NCBI RefSeq assembly: GCF_035994945.1
Contig: NZ_CP108677.1
Coordinates: forward strand, 5,890,001-5,954,000
Origin: Streptomyces sp. NBC_01216
Lineage (GTDB): Bacteria; Actinomycetota; Actinomycetes; Streptomycetales; Streptomycetaceae
Reading direction: 5' to 3'
DNA length: 64,000 nucleotides
How positions within the stretch are numbered: the first letter of the stretch is position 1; the number at the start of each line of letters is the position of its first letter. The translations under genes were made by a program, and so were the position numbers. Below are positions 25,786 through 34,313 of the stretch, piece after piece. The notes under the pieces are model-generated. The model was not told where the DNA came from. It ran no database searches and saw nothing but the letters and a program-made list of their open reading frames with translations.

Positions 25786-27864
25786 ATGTCGTGGACCCGC
25801 AGGCTCCTTGTCGCGCTCTCGGTCGTTCTCGCGGCGCTCGCCGCCGCCCTCGTCACCGCCTCCGGGGCCCAGGCCCACGAGGAGCGGCCCGTCACCTTCC
25901 CCGACGGCTCCGGCAGCGTGCCGGTGCTGCGCACGGGCGAACCCGATCTCCTGGTCTGCAAGACCGACCGGGCCGACTTCGAACGCCGGACGGCGAACTT
26001 CCCGGACGCGCTCAAGGTCCGGAACCAGGAGCTCTTCGCCCGGTGCTCCCGCACCGGATACCGCCACATCCAGCAGGCCGTCGACGCCGTCGACCGCCCC
26101 GGCATGACCATCGCCGTCCTGCCCGGCCTCTACGAGGAGGAGCCCTCACTCGCCCCGCCGGCCGGATCCTGCGCCGCGCTGAAGGCCCCCAGATCCGCGC
26201 TCGGCTACCAGATCCTGTCGTACGAGCAGCAGAAGCAGTGCCCCCACAACCAGAACCTGGTCGCGATCCTCGGAAAGAAGGACCTCCAGATCGAGGGCAC
26301 CGGCGCCTCCCGCCTGGACGTCGTCGTGGACGCCAAGTACGCCAAGCTCAACGCCGTCCGGGCCGACAAGTCCGACGGGATCTACTTCCGCAACTTCACC
26401 GCCCAGCGCACCACCTTCAACTCGCTGTACGTCCTCGCGGGCGACGGCTTCGTCATCGACGACGTCCTGACCCGCTGGAACGACGAGTACGGCTTCCTGA
26501 CCTTCGCCTCCGACCACGGCCTCTACAAGAACTGCGAGTCGTACGGCAACGGCGACTCCGGCATCTACCCCGGCTCGGCCTCCGACATCAACGACGGCCG
26601 CGGCTACGACGTCCCGCGCCATTCCATCGAGATCACCGGCTGTCGCAGCCACCACAACATGGTCGGCTACTCGGGCACGGCGGGGGACTCCGTCTACGTC
26701 CACGACAACGAGTTCGACCACAACATGGGCGGCGCCTCCATGGACTCCGCCTTTCCCGGCCACCCCGGACTCCCGCAGAACCACGCCCGCTTCGAGCGCA
26801 ACCTGATCCACGACAACAACCAGAACTACTACCGCTACGTCGACGACGGCACCTGCGCCGCACCGCCGGTCGAGCGCGGCTACGAGCAGGGCGTGGTCTG
26901 CCCGCAGATATCGATGCCGCCGGGCACCGGCATCATCACCGCGGGCGGCAACTGGAACCTGTACGAGGACAACTGGGTGTACGGCCACCAGCGTGCCGCG
27001 TTCTTCCTGAGCGCCGTCCCCGCCTTCATCCGGGGCGAGTCCGCGTGGGGCAAGCAGACCGACACCTCCCACCACAACCGCTACGCCGGCAACCACCTGG
27101 GCGTCGACCCGTCCGGGAGGTCCCGCCCCAACCGCACGGACGTGTGGTGGGACGGTCAGGGCAGCGGCAACTGCTGGCAGGCCGACGCCGGCGCCTCCAC
27201 CCCCGGAGCCCTCCCCGCCTGCGGGACCCGCCGCGGCGACGTCTCCGGGAACACCGGCCGCCTCGTCGGCGAACCCGTCAAACTCGCGCAGCTCCTGGTG
27301 TGCGCCGACTACAGCGTCCAGGCACGACGGCTGCCCGCCGGCTGCGACTGGTACGGCGCCCGCGGCATCCAGCGCGTCGAGACCCAGCTCGCCCTGGCGT
27401 CCGCGCTCGTCCTCGCCCTCGTCGGCGGCATCCTGTGGTGGCGCCGGCTCCGGGGCAGCCGGCTCGCGGGCGCCGCGACGCTACTGGGCCTCGTGGGCCT
27501 GGCCCTCGAGGTGGCGGGCTCGACCCTGCGGCTCACCGCGGGCCCGGTCCCCGCCGTCGCGCTGCTTCTCATCGGCCTCTGGTGGGCCGGAGTGGGCCTC
27601 GCCCTGCGCCCCCACCACCCCGCCTTCGCCCGGACCACGCTCGCCCTCGGTGCCCTCACCCTTCTCGACGCCTTCGACAAGGCGGTGCTGATGATCCCCT
27701 GGATCCCGCTCGGACCGGCCTGGCCGCGGACCCTCCTCGCGGTCGTCTGGGTCCTGTGGGCCGTGGTGGCGGCGGGCCGCGCCGCCACCACCGCGGCACC
27801 ACCCGCGCACGAGGAGGTCACCGGCCGGACCGGCACCGGCCTCCCGGCCGGAGGCACGGCGTGA
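25786..27864 (+). CDS. Exported right-handed parallel beta-helix protein with C-terminal membrane segments
   Basis: This is a 692-residue protein. Residues 1 to about 30 form a signal peptide (LVTASGAQAHEE). A long beta-helix follows (about 75-480), with repeated turns such as DGIYFRNFTAQRTTFNSLYV, YKNCESYGNGDSGIYPGSA, HSIEITGCRSHHNMVGYSGT and ENNWVYG-like steps. Cysteines recur near LLVCKTD, CAAPPV and CADYSV. From about residue 520, four hydrophobic helices end in a short Pro-rich tail, so the helix domain should face outside. The fold resembles NosD/pectate-lyase-like proteins, but I see no polysaccharide-lyase catalytic set. The next gene overlaps its stop (GTGA), indicating a coupled three-gene operon. 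Confidence 0.82.
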   Translation: MSWTRRLLVALSVVLAALAAALVTASGAQAHEERPVTFPDGSGSVPVLRTGEPDLLVCKTDRADFERRTANFPDALKVRNQELFARCSRTGYRHIQQAVDAVDRPGMTIAVLPGLYEEEPSLAPPAGSCAALKAPRSALGYQILSYEQQKQCPHNQNLVAILGKKDLQIEGTGASRLDVVVDAKYAKLNAVRADKSDGIYFRNFTAQRTTFNSLYVLAGDGFVIDDVLTRWNDEYGFLTFASDHGLYKNCESYGNGDSGIYPGSASDINDGRGYDVPRHSIEITGCRSHHNMVGYSGTAGDSVYVHDNEFDHNMGGASMDSAFPGHPGLPQNHARFERNLIHDNNQNYYRYVDDGTCAAPPVERGYEQGVVCPQISMPPGTGIITAGGNWNLYEDNWVYGHQRAAFFLSAVPAFIRGESAWGKQTDTSHHNRYAGNHLGVDPSGRSRPNRTDVWWDGQGSGNCWQADAGASTPGALPACGTRRGDVSGNTGRLVGEPVKLAQLLVCADYSVQARRLPAGCDWYGARGIQRVETQLALASALVLALVGGILWWRRLRGSRLAGAATLLGLVGLALEVAGSTLRLTAGPVPAVALLLIGLWWAGVGLALRPHHPAFARTTLALGALTLLDAFDKAVLMIPWIPLGPAWPRTLLAVVWVLWAVVAAGRAATTAAPPAHEEVTGRTGTGLPAGGTA

Positions 27865-28706
27865 GGCCCGCCGCACGGCCGGTCGACGGCCGCCGCGCCG
27901 TGCCGTACCGGACCCGCATCCCGACCGTGGTACTCACCGCCGTCGTGACCGCGCTCCTCGCCGCCGGCTGCGGCGGCCGGGCCACGACGCACCACAAGCC
28001 GGGCACCACCCACCAGGAGGCGACCGGGGGCAGCGGCACGCTCCTCGCGGCCGAGGACGGAGCCGGACACCGGCTGCGGCAGCTGCCGGCCGCCGAGGCC
28101 CCCGCCGTGCGGGTCGAGGCGCGACCCGACACCGAGGGCGGCTGGAACATCCACCTGACCGTGGAGAGGTTCCGCTTCACCCCGGAGAGCGTCGGCGGAG
28201 CCGCCATCCCGGGCCGCGGCCACGCCCGGCTGCTCGTCGACGGCAAGGACACCGCCCGCCTCTACGGCCCCTGGCACCACGTCCCAGCCGGCGCCCACAC
28301 CCTGACCCTCCGCCTCCACGCGGACGACCACACCGTCTGGGCCGTCGACGGCAGGCCCGTCGAGACGACCCTGCGTCTGACGCCGGCCACCTCCCCGACC
28401 GGCACCACCTCCCCCTCCTCGCCTCCGTCCCCGACCTCCGTCCCCGGCCGCACCCTCACCCTCACCGTCACCGGCACCTCCGTCCAGCCACCCCCCTCCC
28501 GTGTCGAGCTGAGGAAGGGCGAACGCCTCACCCTCCGCGTCACCACCGACCGCGCCGACACCCTCCACGTCCACGGCTACGACCGTGAACTCTCGCTCCG
28601 GCCGGGCGAGCCGGGCACCCTCACCCTCACCGTCGACCGGACCGGCCTCTTCGAGGTCGAGACCCACGAGTCCGGGCTCGTCCTCACCCAACTCGTCGTC
28701 CGGTGA
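27861..28706 (+). CDS. Lipoprotein with cupredoxin-like C-terminal domain
   Basis: The GTG overlaps the upstream stop by 4 nt. This 281-residue protein has a transmembrane signal with lipobox LLAAGC near residue 38, so it should be lipid-anchored. The first domain (about 75-175) carries WNIHLTVERFRFTPESVGG and HARLLVDGKDTARLYGPWHHV, a beta-sandwich possibly binding metal through its histidines. A Thr/Ser/Pro linker follows. The end (about 200-281) has TLHVHGYDRELSLRPGEPG and FEVETHESGLVLTQLVVR, the cupredoxin-like pattern found beside membrane proteins in many actinobacteria. The single-His clusters are suggestive of copper, but no full type-1 copper set (Cys ligand) is present. Confidence 0.75.
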   Translation: MRPAARPVDGRRAVPYRTRIPTVVLTAVVTALLAAGCGGRATTHHKPGTTHQEATGGSGTLLAAEDGAGHRLRQLPAAEAPAVRVEARPDTEGGWNIHLTVERFRFTPESVGGAAIPGRGHARLLVDGKDTARLYGPWHHVPAGAHTLTLRLHADDHTVWAVDGRPVETTLRLTPATSPTGTTSPSSPPSPTSVPGRTLTLTVTGTSVQPPPSRVELRKGERLTLRVTTDRADTLHVHGYDRELSLRPGEPGTLTLTVDRTGLFEVETHESGLVLTQLVVR

Positions 28707-29983
28707 CCGGCGCCCCCACCGTCGTCCTCGCCCACGGTGTCGGCTCCCGCCACGACCTCCCGCTCTCGCCCTTCTACGCCTACGCGGGAGCCTTCGCCGC
28801 GCTCTTCGTCTCCTTCCTCGCCCTCGGTCTGCTCTGGTCCGCCTCACGGTTCCGCGGGGCGACCGCGGGTCACCCGCTGCCGGCCGCCGTCCAGCGATGC
28901 GCCGACGCCCCCGCCACCCGCACCGCCCTGCGTGTGGCCGGTCTCGCCGCCGCCCTCACCGTCCTGCTGCACCTCCTCCTCGGTCCCGACGACCCCGACC
29001 GCAACCCCGCGCCCGGAGCCGTCTACGTCCTCCTCTGGGTCGGACTCGTCCCCGCCTCCCTCCTGCTCGGCCCCGCCTGGCGCCTCCTCAACCCCCTGCG
29101 CACCCTCCACGCCCTCCTGCCGCACCCCCGCGCACCCCGCCCGCTGCCCGCCGGGCTCGGCATCCGGCCCGCCGCCGCCGGCCTCCTCGCCTTCGCCTGG
29201 CTCGAACTCGCCGCCCCCGCACCCGCCTCCACCACCGCCCTCCTCGGCCTCCTCGTCGTGCACACGACCGTCCAGTTCCTCGGCGCCGCCCGCCACGGCC
29301 CGGACTGGTTCGCCCGCGCCGACCCCTTCGAGGTCTACTCCTCCCTGCTCGCCCGGCTCTCTCCGCTCGGCCGCCGCACCGACGGACGGCTCGTCCTGCG
29401 CTCCCCCTTCCACGGCCTCGACTCCACACCGCGGACCCCCGGCCTCGTCGCCTGCGTCTGCGTCCTCCTCGGCTCCACCGCCTACGACGGCCTTTCCGAC
29501 AACCCCCGCTGGCTCACCACCCTCCAGACCTCCCCCCTCGGCCCGTCCACCACCGCGACCCTCGGTCTGCTCGCCACCGTCTCCCTCGTCGCCGCCCTCT
29601 ACGGACTGTGCGCCGGCACCCTGCGACTGATGGACCGCACCCTCGCCCACCCGCTCTCCGCCTTCGCCCACTCCCTCCTGCCCATCGCCCTCGGCTACCT
29701 CGTCGCCCACTACTTCACACTCTTCGTCACCGAAGGACCACGTACCGTCATGATGGCAGTGGGTGCTGACAACGCCCTCGCACCCGACCCGCCCCTGGGC
29801 CCCGGCGGCCTCGCCACCCTGCAGGTCGCCGCCGTCGTCACCGGCCACGTCCTCGGCGTCGTCGCCGCACACGACCGCTCCGTGCGCCTCTTCCCGCCCG
29901 CCCGCGCGGTGGCCGGCCAACTCCCGCTGTTCGCGCTGATGATCGTGTACACCCTCGGCGGCATCGGCCTGCTCGTCGCCTGA
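28703..29983 (+). CDS. Polytopic membrane protein, cupredoxin partner
   Basis: This 426-residue protein has a GTG start overlapping the previous stop (GTGA). It starts GAPTVVLAHGVGSRHDLPLSPF, followed by about ten hydrophobic helices. Homologous actinobacterial proteins with the AHG-GRxDLP opening are sometimes labelled fenitrothion hydrolase, a label I would not trust. Conserved polar residues in membrane segments (GYLVAHYFTLFV, HTTVQFLGAARHGPDWFARADPFEVYSS) may bind a cofactor or metal. It probably works with the two preceding envelope proteins. Its final codons and stop lie inside a perfect 56-bp palindrome. Confidence 0.75.
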   Translation: MTGAPTVVLAHGVGSRHDLPLSPFYAYAGAFAALFVSFLALGLLWSASRFRGATAGHPLPAAVQRCADAPATRTALRVAGLAAALTVLLHLLLGPDDPDRNPAPGAVYVLLWVGLVPASLLLGPAWRLLNPLRTLHALLPHPRAPRPLPAGLGIRPAAAGLLAFAWLELAAPAPASTTALLGLLVVHTTVQFLGAARHGPDWFARADPFEVYSSLLARLSPLGRRTDGRLVLRSPFHGLDSTPRTPGLVACVCVLLGSTAYDGLSDNPRWLTTLQTSPLGPSTTATLGLLATVSLVAALYGLCAGTLRLMDRTLAHPLSAFAHSLLPIALGYLVAHYFTLFVTEGPRTVMMAVGADNALAPDPPLGPGGLATLQVAAVVTGHVLGVVAAHDRSVRLFPPARAVAGQLPLFALMIVYTLGGIGLLVA

Positions 29984-30021
29984 CGCCGGGCGCGCGCCCG
30001 GCGTCAGGCGACGAGCAGGCC
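29966..30021. repeat. Perfect 56-bp palindrome across the operon 3' end
   Basis: Positions 29966-29993 are the exact reverse complement of 29994-30021: 28-bp arms with no spacer. The left arm contains the last five codons and stop of the membrane-protein gene. As RNA it would form a very stable hairpin, giving an obvious terminator. As DNA it could extrude a cruciform. It ends 35 bp before the TetR start, so it could also serve as an operator. Confidence 0.9.
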
Positions 30022-30055
30022 CTCGCGCGACCGACGACCCGACCGGAGCGGCATC

Positions 30056-30709
30056 ATGGTCCCCGTGCCCCAGTCCCGCCGCCAGAACCCGCCCACGCCG
30101 CCCGCCCCGCGCCCCGCCCTGCGGCGCGCGCCCGTCCAGCGGCGGAGCGCCGAGCGGCTCGCCCGGATCCTCGACGCCTGCGCCGAGCTCCTCGACGAGA
30201 CCGGCTACGAACAGCTCAGCACCCGGGCCGTCGCCGTCCGCGCGGGCGTTCCCATCGGCTCCGTCTACCGCTTCTTCGGCAACAAGCGGGCCCTGGCCGC
30301 CGCCCTCGCTCACCGCAACCTCGACCGCTACGCGGAACGGATCACCGCCCGCCTCGCCGGGCTCCCCGCCGTCGACGGGCGCGGCGCCATCGACACCGTC
30401 CTCGACGAGTACATCGCCATGAAGCGGACGGTGCCCGGCTTCGCCCTGGTCGACTTCGGGGTCCCGGCACCCGGCGAAGCCGGGGAGGACGACCCCAACC
30501 ACCTGGTCGCCGGCCGTCTCTGCGAACTGCTCGCGACCCCGCTCGGCCGCGCCGACGACGACACCCTGCGCCGTAAGATCCTGGTGGGCGTCGAGGCCAC
30601 CGACGCCCTGCTCCAGCTCGCCTTCCGGGCCGATCCGGCGGGGGACCCCGACCTCATCGCCGAGACCCGCGAACTCCTCCACGCCTATCTGGCGCCCGCC
30701 CTTTCCTGA
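30056..30709 (+). CDS. TetR family regulator
   Basis: This is a 217-residue regulator. After a Pro/Arg-rich leader, SAERLARILDACAELLDETGYEQLSTRAVAVRAGVPIGSVYRFFGNKRAL (in two pieces) is the DNA-binding domain. The C-terminal domain has VDFGVPAPGEAGEDDPN and ILVGVEATDALLQLAFRAD. It lies 275 bp upstream of a molybdopterin oxidoreductase gene on the same strand. A 20-bp imperfect inverted repeat sits between them. It could regulate that gene or its own. Confidence 0.85.
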   Translation: MVPVPQSRRQNPPTPPAPRPALRRAPVQRRSAERLARILDACAELLDETGYEQLSTRAVAVRAGVPIGSVYRFFGNKRALAAALAHRNLDRYAERITARLAGLPAVDGRGAIDTVLDEYIAMKRTVPGFALVDFGVPAPGEAGEDDPNHLVAGRLCELLATPLGRADDDTLRRKILVGVEATDALLQLAFRADPAGDPDLIAETRELLHAYLAPALS

Positions 30710-30922
30710 GCGCGGGCCCTTCCCGAGCCCTTTCCCGAAGCGGGTTCCTGCCGGGTGAGGGTCTTCCGGCGGCGGGTCCTTCCCCGGTGCGGGCATCTCC
30801 CACGGCGCTCGCCGGTGCCGGGCGCGCCCGCCGTGGGCCCGCGTGCCCCGCGCATCCGCCCCTCGCCGGGCTTCCCGTGCCCGGGTGCGAGCCCTCGCGC
30901 CCTCCGTCCCGGCCCTCCCCTT

Positions 30923-30942
30923 CATGCCTACCGGTCGGTATG
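30923..30942. promoter_or_regulatory. TetR-type operator upstream of the molybdopterin oxidoreductase
   Basis: CATGCCTACCGGTCGGTATG pairs at 8 of 10 arm positions. Its right half, read on the minus strand, is CATACCGACCGGT, one base different from the sites at 48601 and 54372. Confidence 0.6.
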
Positions 30943-30983
30943 CTCGGCCCAGCCCGTCGCCGCCCGCCCCAGGGGAGACCGCC

Positions 30984-33215
30984 ATGCCCGACGCCAGGTC
31001 CGACGCCATGCCCGACGCGACATCCACCGCCCTGCGCATCTGCCCGCTGTGCGAAGCCACCTGCGGACTGACCCTGACCCTGGCCGGGACCCGCGTCACC
31101 GGGGCCCGCGGTGACCGCCAGGACGTCTTCAGCGCGGGCTTCGTCTGCCCCAAGGGCGCCTCCTTCGGCGAGGTCGACGCCGACCCGGACCGCCTCAGGA
31201 CGCCACTCGTCCGAACCGACGGCGAGCTGCGCGAGGCCACCTGGACCGAGGCCTTCGACCACATCGCCGCCCGGATCCGCCCGCTCGTCGAGGAGTACGG
31301 GCCGAACGCCGTGGGTATCGTCCTGGGCAACCCCAACGTGCACACCATGGCGGGCGCCCTCTACCCGCCCCTCCTCATCGGCGCGCTGCGGACCCGAAAC
31401 CTCTTCACCGCCTCCACGCTCGACCAGATGCCCAAGCACGTGTCCAGCGGGCTGCTCTTCGGCGATCCCTTCGCCATTCCCGTCCCCGACCTGGACCGGA
31501 CCACGCATCTGCTGATACTCGGAGCCAACCCGCTCGAGTCCAACGGAAGTCTGTGCACCGCCCCCGACTTCCCCGGCCGGCTCAAGGCCCTGCGCCGACG
31601 CGGCGGCACCCTCACCGTCGTCGACCCGCGCCGGACCCGCACCGCCGCGCTCGCCGACCGGCACATCGCCCTCCGGCCCGGCACCGACGCCCTCTTCCTG
31701 GCCGCCCTCGCCCACACCCTCTTCGACGAGGGCCTCACCGACCTCGGTGCGCTCGCCGCCCATGTCGAGGGCGTGGCGGACGTCCGTGAAGCACTGCGGG
31801 ACTTCACCCCGGAGGCGGTGGCCGATGCCTGCGACCTCGACGCGGCCACGCTGCGCGAGGTCGCCCGCGAACTCGCCGCGGCGCCCTCGGCCGCCGTCTA
31901 CGGACGGATGGGCAGCTCCACCGTCGAGCACGGCACCCTCGCCAACTGGCTCGTCGACGTGCTCAACGTCCTCACCGGAAACCTCGACCGCCCCGGCGGG
32001 GCGCTGTTCCCGCTGTCCGCCACCGCGCCCGCGCCCCGCCCGGCCGGCCCCGGCAAGGGCTTCGCGCTCGGCCGCTGGCGCAGCAGGGTCTCCGGGCATC
32101 CCGAGGCCAAGGGGGAGTTCCCGACGGCCGCGCTCGCCGAGGAGATCGAGACCCCGGGGGAGGGCCGCATCCGCGCCGTGATCAGCATCGCGGCCAACCC
32201 CGTCCTGTCCGCCCCGGACGGACGCCGTCTCGACGCGGCCCTGGGCGGCCTCGACTTCATGGTCTCCGTCGACCCCTACCTCAACGAGACCACCCGTCAC
32301 GCCGACGTCGTGCTGCCCCCGCCGCCGCCCTCCCAGAGCGCCCACTTCGACTTCGCCTTCAACGGCTTCGCCATCCGCAACCAGGCCCGCTACACCCCCG
32401 CCGCCGTTCCCCTCGAGGACGGACGGATGGACGAATGCGAGATCCACGCCCGTCTGATCCTCGCCGTCTCCGGCATGCACGGCGCCTCGCCGTCCGCCGT
32501 CGACGACCTCGCCGTCGACTCCGCCCTGGCCAAGGCCGTCGCCCAGGAGCACTCTCCCCTGCACGGGGGCGACCCCCAGGAGCAGGCCCGGCTGCTCGCC
32601 GGACGGACCGGGCCCGAGCGGCGCCTCGACCTGATGCTGCGCCTCGGACCGTACGACCTCATCCTCGAAGACCTCCTGCGGGCACCGCACGGCATCGACC
32701 TCGGACCACTGCGCCCCCGCCTGCCCCAGGTGCTCAAGACCCGCAGCGGGCGCGTCGAACTCCTGCCCCAGCCGCTCGCCGCCGATCTGCCCAGACTGCG
32801 GGCCGCACTGGCCTCCCGCCGGGACGGCCTGGTCCTCGTGGGCCGTCGTCACCTCCGATCCAACAACAGCTGGTTGCACAACGTCCCCTCCCTGACCGGG
32901 GGTTCGAACAGGTGCACCCTCCAGGTCCACCCGGCGGACGCCGACCGTCTCGGCCTCGCCGATGGCAAGCCCGCCAGGATCAGCTCCGTGGGAGGTGCGC
33001 TGGAGGTCGAGGTGGAGGTCACCGACGCGGTACGCGCCGGAGTGGTGAGCCTGCCACATGGCTGGGGCCACGACCGTCCCGGCGCACGGCTCACCGTCGC
33101 GGCGGAACGTCCGGGAGTGAACGTGAACCAACTGCTCGACGGCTCCCTGCTCGACCCGCTCTCGGGCACCGCCGTGCTCAACGGATTCCCCGTGGACGTG
33201 ACGCCCGTGCCATGA
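30984..33215 (+). CDS. Molybdopterin oxidoreductase, formate dehydrogenase/nitrate reductase superfamily
   Basis: This 743-residue protein begins 6 nt after AGGGGAGA. Cys20, Cys23, Cys27 and Cys55 (CPLCEATCG...VCPKG) form the [4Fe-4S] motif of the bis-MGD family. GNPNVHTMAG, LGANPLESNGSLCTAPDFPG and TVVDPRRTRTA belong to the dinucleotide-binding core, and LHNVPSLTGGSNRCTLQVHP to the C-terminal MGD domain. There is no Tat leader or partner subunit, so it is probably a soluble cytoplasmic enzyme. Actinobacterial relatives are annotated only as molybdopterin oxidoreductase. The substrate and electron acceptor are unknown. A candidate TetR site lies 41-60 bp upstream. Confidence 0.85.
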   Translation: MPDARSDAMPDATSTALRICPLCEATCGLTLTLAGTRVTGARGDRQDVFSAGFVCPKGASFGEVDADPDRLRTPLVRTDGELREATWTEAFDHIAARIRPLVEEYGPNAVGIVLGNPNVHTMAGALYPPLLIGALRTRNLFTASTLDQMPKHVSSGLLFGDPFAIPVPDLDRTTHLLILGANPLESNGSLCTAPDFPGRLKALRRRGGTLTVVDPRRTRTAALADRHIALRPGTDALFLAALAHTLFDEGLTDLGALAAHVEGVADVREALRDFTPEAVADACDLDAATLREVARELAAAPSAAVYGRMGSSTVEHGTLANWLVDVLNVLTGNLDRPGGALFPLSATAPAPRPAGPGKGFALGRWRSRVSGHPEAKGEFPTAALAEEIETPGEGRIRAVISIAANPVLSAPDGRRLDAALGGLDFMVSVDPYLNETTRHADVVLPPPPPSQSAHFDFAFNGFAIRNQARYTPAAVPLEDGRMDECEIHARLILAVSGMHGASPSAVDDLAVDSALAKAVAQEHSPLHGGDPQEQARLLAGRTGPERRLDLMLRLGPYDLILEDLLRAPHGIDLGPLRPRLPQVLKTRSGRVELLPQPLAADLPRLRAALASRRDGLVLVGRRHLRSNNSWLHNVPSLTGGSNRCTLQVHPADADRLGLADGKPARISSVGGALEVEVEVTDAVRAGVVSLPHGWGHDRPGARLTVAAERPGVNVNQLLDGSLLDPLSGTAVLNGFPVDVTPVP

Positions 33216-33521
33216 GGCTCGTGCCACGACGCCTTCGTCGTGCCCCCTCTCGTGACGCCCTGCCCGTGAGGTTCCCGTGATGCCCCGGCCCGGTGCACGG
33301 CCGGCATCGCTCACCCCCTGGGCGTCGCCGGCAGGCGGTCCGCCCCTGGGCGGACCCGGGTCGCTCCGGGCGGTCGGCTGGGCGGGTGGGAGCCGGGTCC
33401 AGGACCGATGGGGTGAAGATCGGAGGGTGGTGCGGCGCTGCCGCCACCTCCTCTCTCCCCGTCCCGGCAGATAGTCAGATTATCGACTTATTGTCTGGCG
33501 TCATCACGACGGGAGCACCGC
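33216..33521. other. Intergenic region with two hairpins
   Basis: CACGACG-CCTT-CGTCGTG at 33225-33242 is a 7-bp stem suited to terminate the oxidoreductase gene. GGTCCGCCC-CT-GGGCGGACC at 33337-33356 is a second perfect stem. An AT-rich patch (33472-33500, around ATTATCGACTTATTG) just before the next gene probably holds its promoter. No gene is visible. Confidence 0.55.
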
Positions 33522-34313
33522 ATGAACGTTCCGATGGTCCGTCCGCTGCTGTCCACCGCCCTGGCCGCCGTCGCCGTCGGCGGCGGCTTGCTGGCGGGCG
33601 CGTCGAGTGCCGACGCGGCGGTCGGGGATGGAGGTGACATCAAGATCCAGCGTACGGACACGGACCCCGACACCCGTGCTGACCATGCCCGGGTCTGCCG
33701 ATTCCACCTGGCGGCCTTCAACTTCGAGACGCTGCGTGAGGTCGACTGGGAGATCGCGCCCCAGCCCCAGACCGCCGGTGCGACCTCCGGCGGTCGCATC
33801 ACGCTCCGCGGCGGAATGGGGCACACCGGGGACATGGATCTGGCGGAGGGCCGCTACAGGCTGACCTGGACCTTCGACGACGCGAGCGAGCCCGGAAAGG
33901 AGAAGGGCTTCCGGGTGGACTGCGACAGCGACCCGACGGGCGCTCGGCCCGACGGCGACGGAGGTGATGGCGGAGGAGGTGGCGGGGACGGCGGTTCCTC
34001 CGAGGCCGGTGCCTACGGAAGCGGCCGGAGCGGTGCGGAGGGCGGCGCCGCCGAGGTGGACGGACCAGACGGCGCCCCGGGCCGCCGGGGTGACCCGGGT
34101 GACGGTGACGGCGTCGCGGACCCACGCGCCGACCGCGCCGAGGCCCGCTCCCCGCATGGTCCGGTCGGTGCCGGCGGCGGCGGTGTCGCCGAGGTCGCCG
34201 CCGAGGGCGATTCCGCCGTCGGGGCCGCGTCCGCCCTCGCCGCCGGGCTCGCGGGCGCGGCCGTGCTGATGCTCGTCCGCCGGTCGCGCCGGCGCGCCGA
34301 TGGCGCGGCGTAG
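33522..34313 (+). CDS. Exported surface protein with C-terminal transmembrane anchor
   Basis: This 263-residue protein has a signal peptide (1 to about 32, ending ASSADAA). A folded domain follows (about 35-140): DIKIQRTDTDPDTRADHARVC, CRFHLAAFNFETL, WEIAPQPQ and YRLTWTFDDASEPGKEKGFRVDC. The two cysteines may pair. A long Gly/Asp/Ser-rich spacer then leads to a helix and RRSRRR. The architecture is that of a wall-spanning surface protein. I find no LPXTG or LAXTG box, so it is a membrane anchor or uses an unrecognised sorting signal. It overlaps the downstream sortase gene by 14 nt, implying co-expression. Confidence 0.75.
   Translation: MNVPMVRPLLSTALAAVAVGGGLLAGASSADAAVGDGGDIKIQRTDTDPDTRADHARVCRFHLAAFNFETLREVDWEIAPQPQTAGATSGGRITLRGGMGHTGDMDLAEGRYRLTWTFDDASEPGKEKGFRVDCDSDPTGARPDGDGGDGGGGGGDGGSSEAGAYGSGRSGAEGGAAEVDGPDGAPGRRGDPGDGDGVADPRADRAEARSPHGPVGAGGGGVAEVAAEGDSAVGAASALAAGLAGAAVLMLVRRSRRRADGAA

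Noticed and set aside
28703..29983. Fenitrothion hydrolase
   Set aside because: This label circulates for similar membrane proteins but nothing in the sequence supports organophosphate hydrolysis.
28844..31348. An 834-codon minus-strand frame opposite the membrane-protein and TetR genes
   Set aside because: It is Gly/Glu/Val-rich noise antisense to genes with clear motifs.
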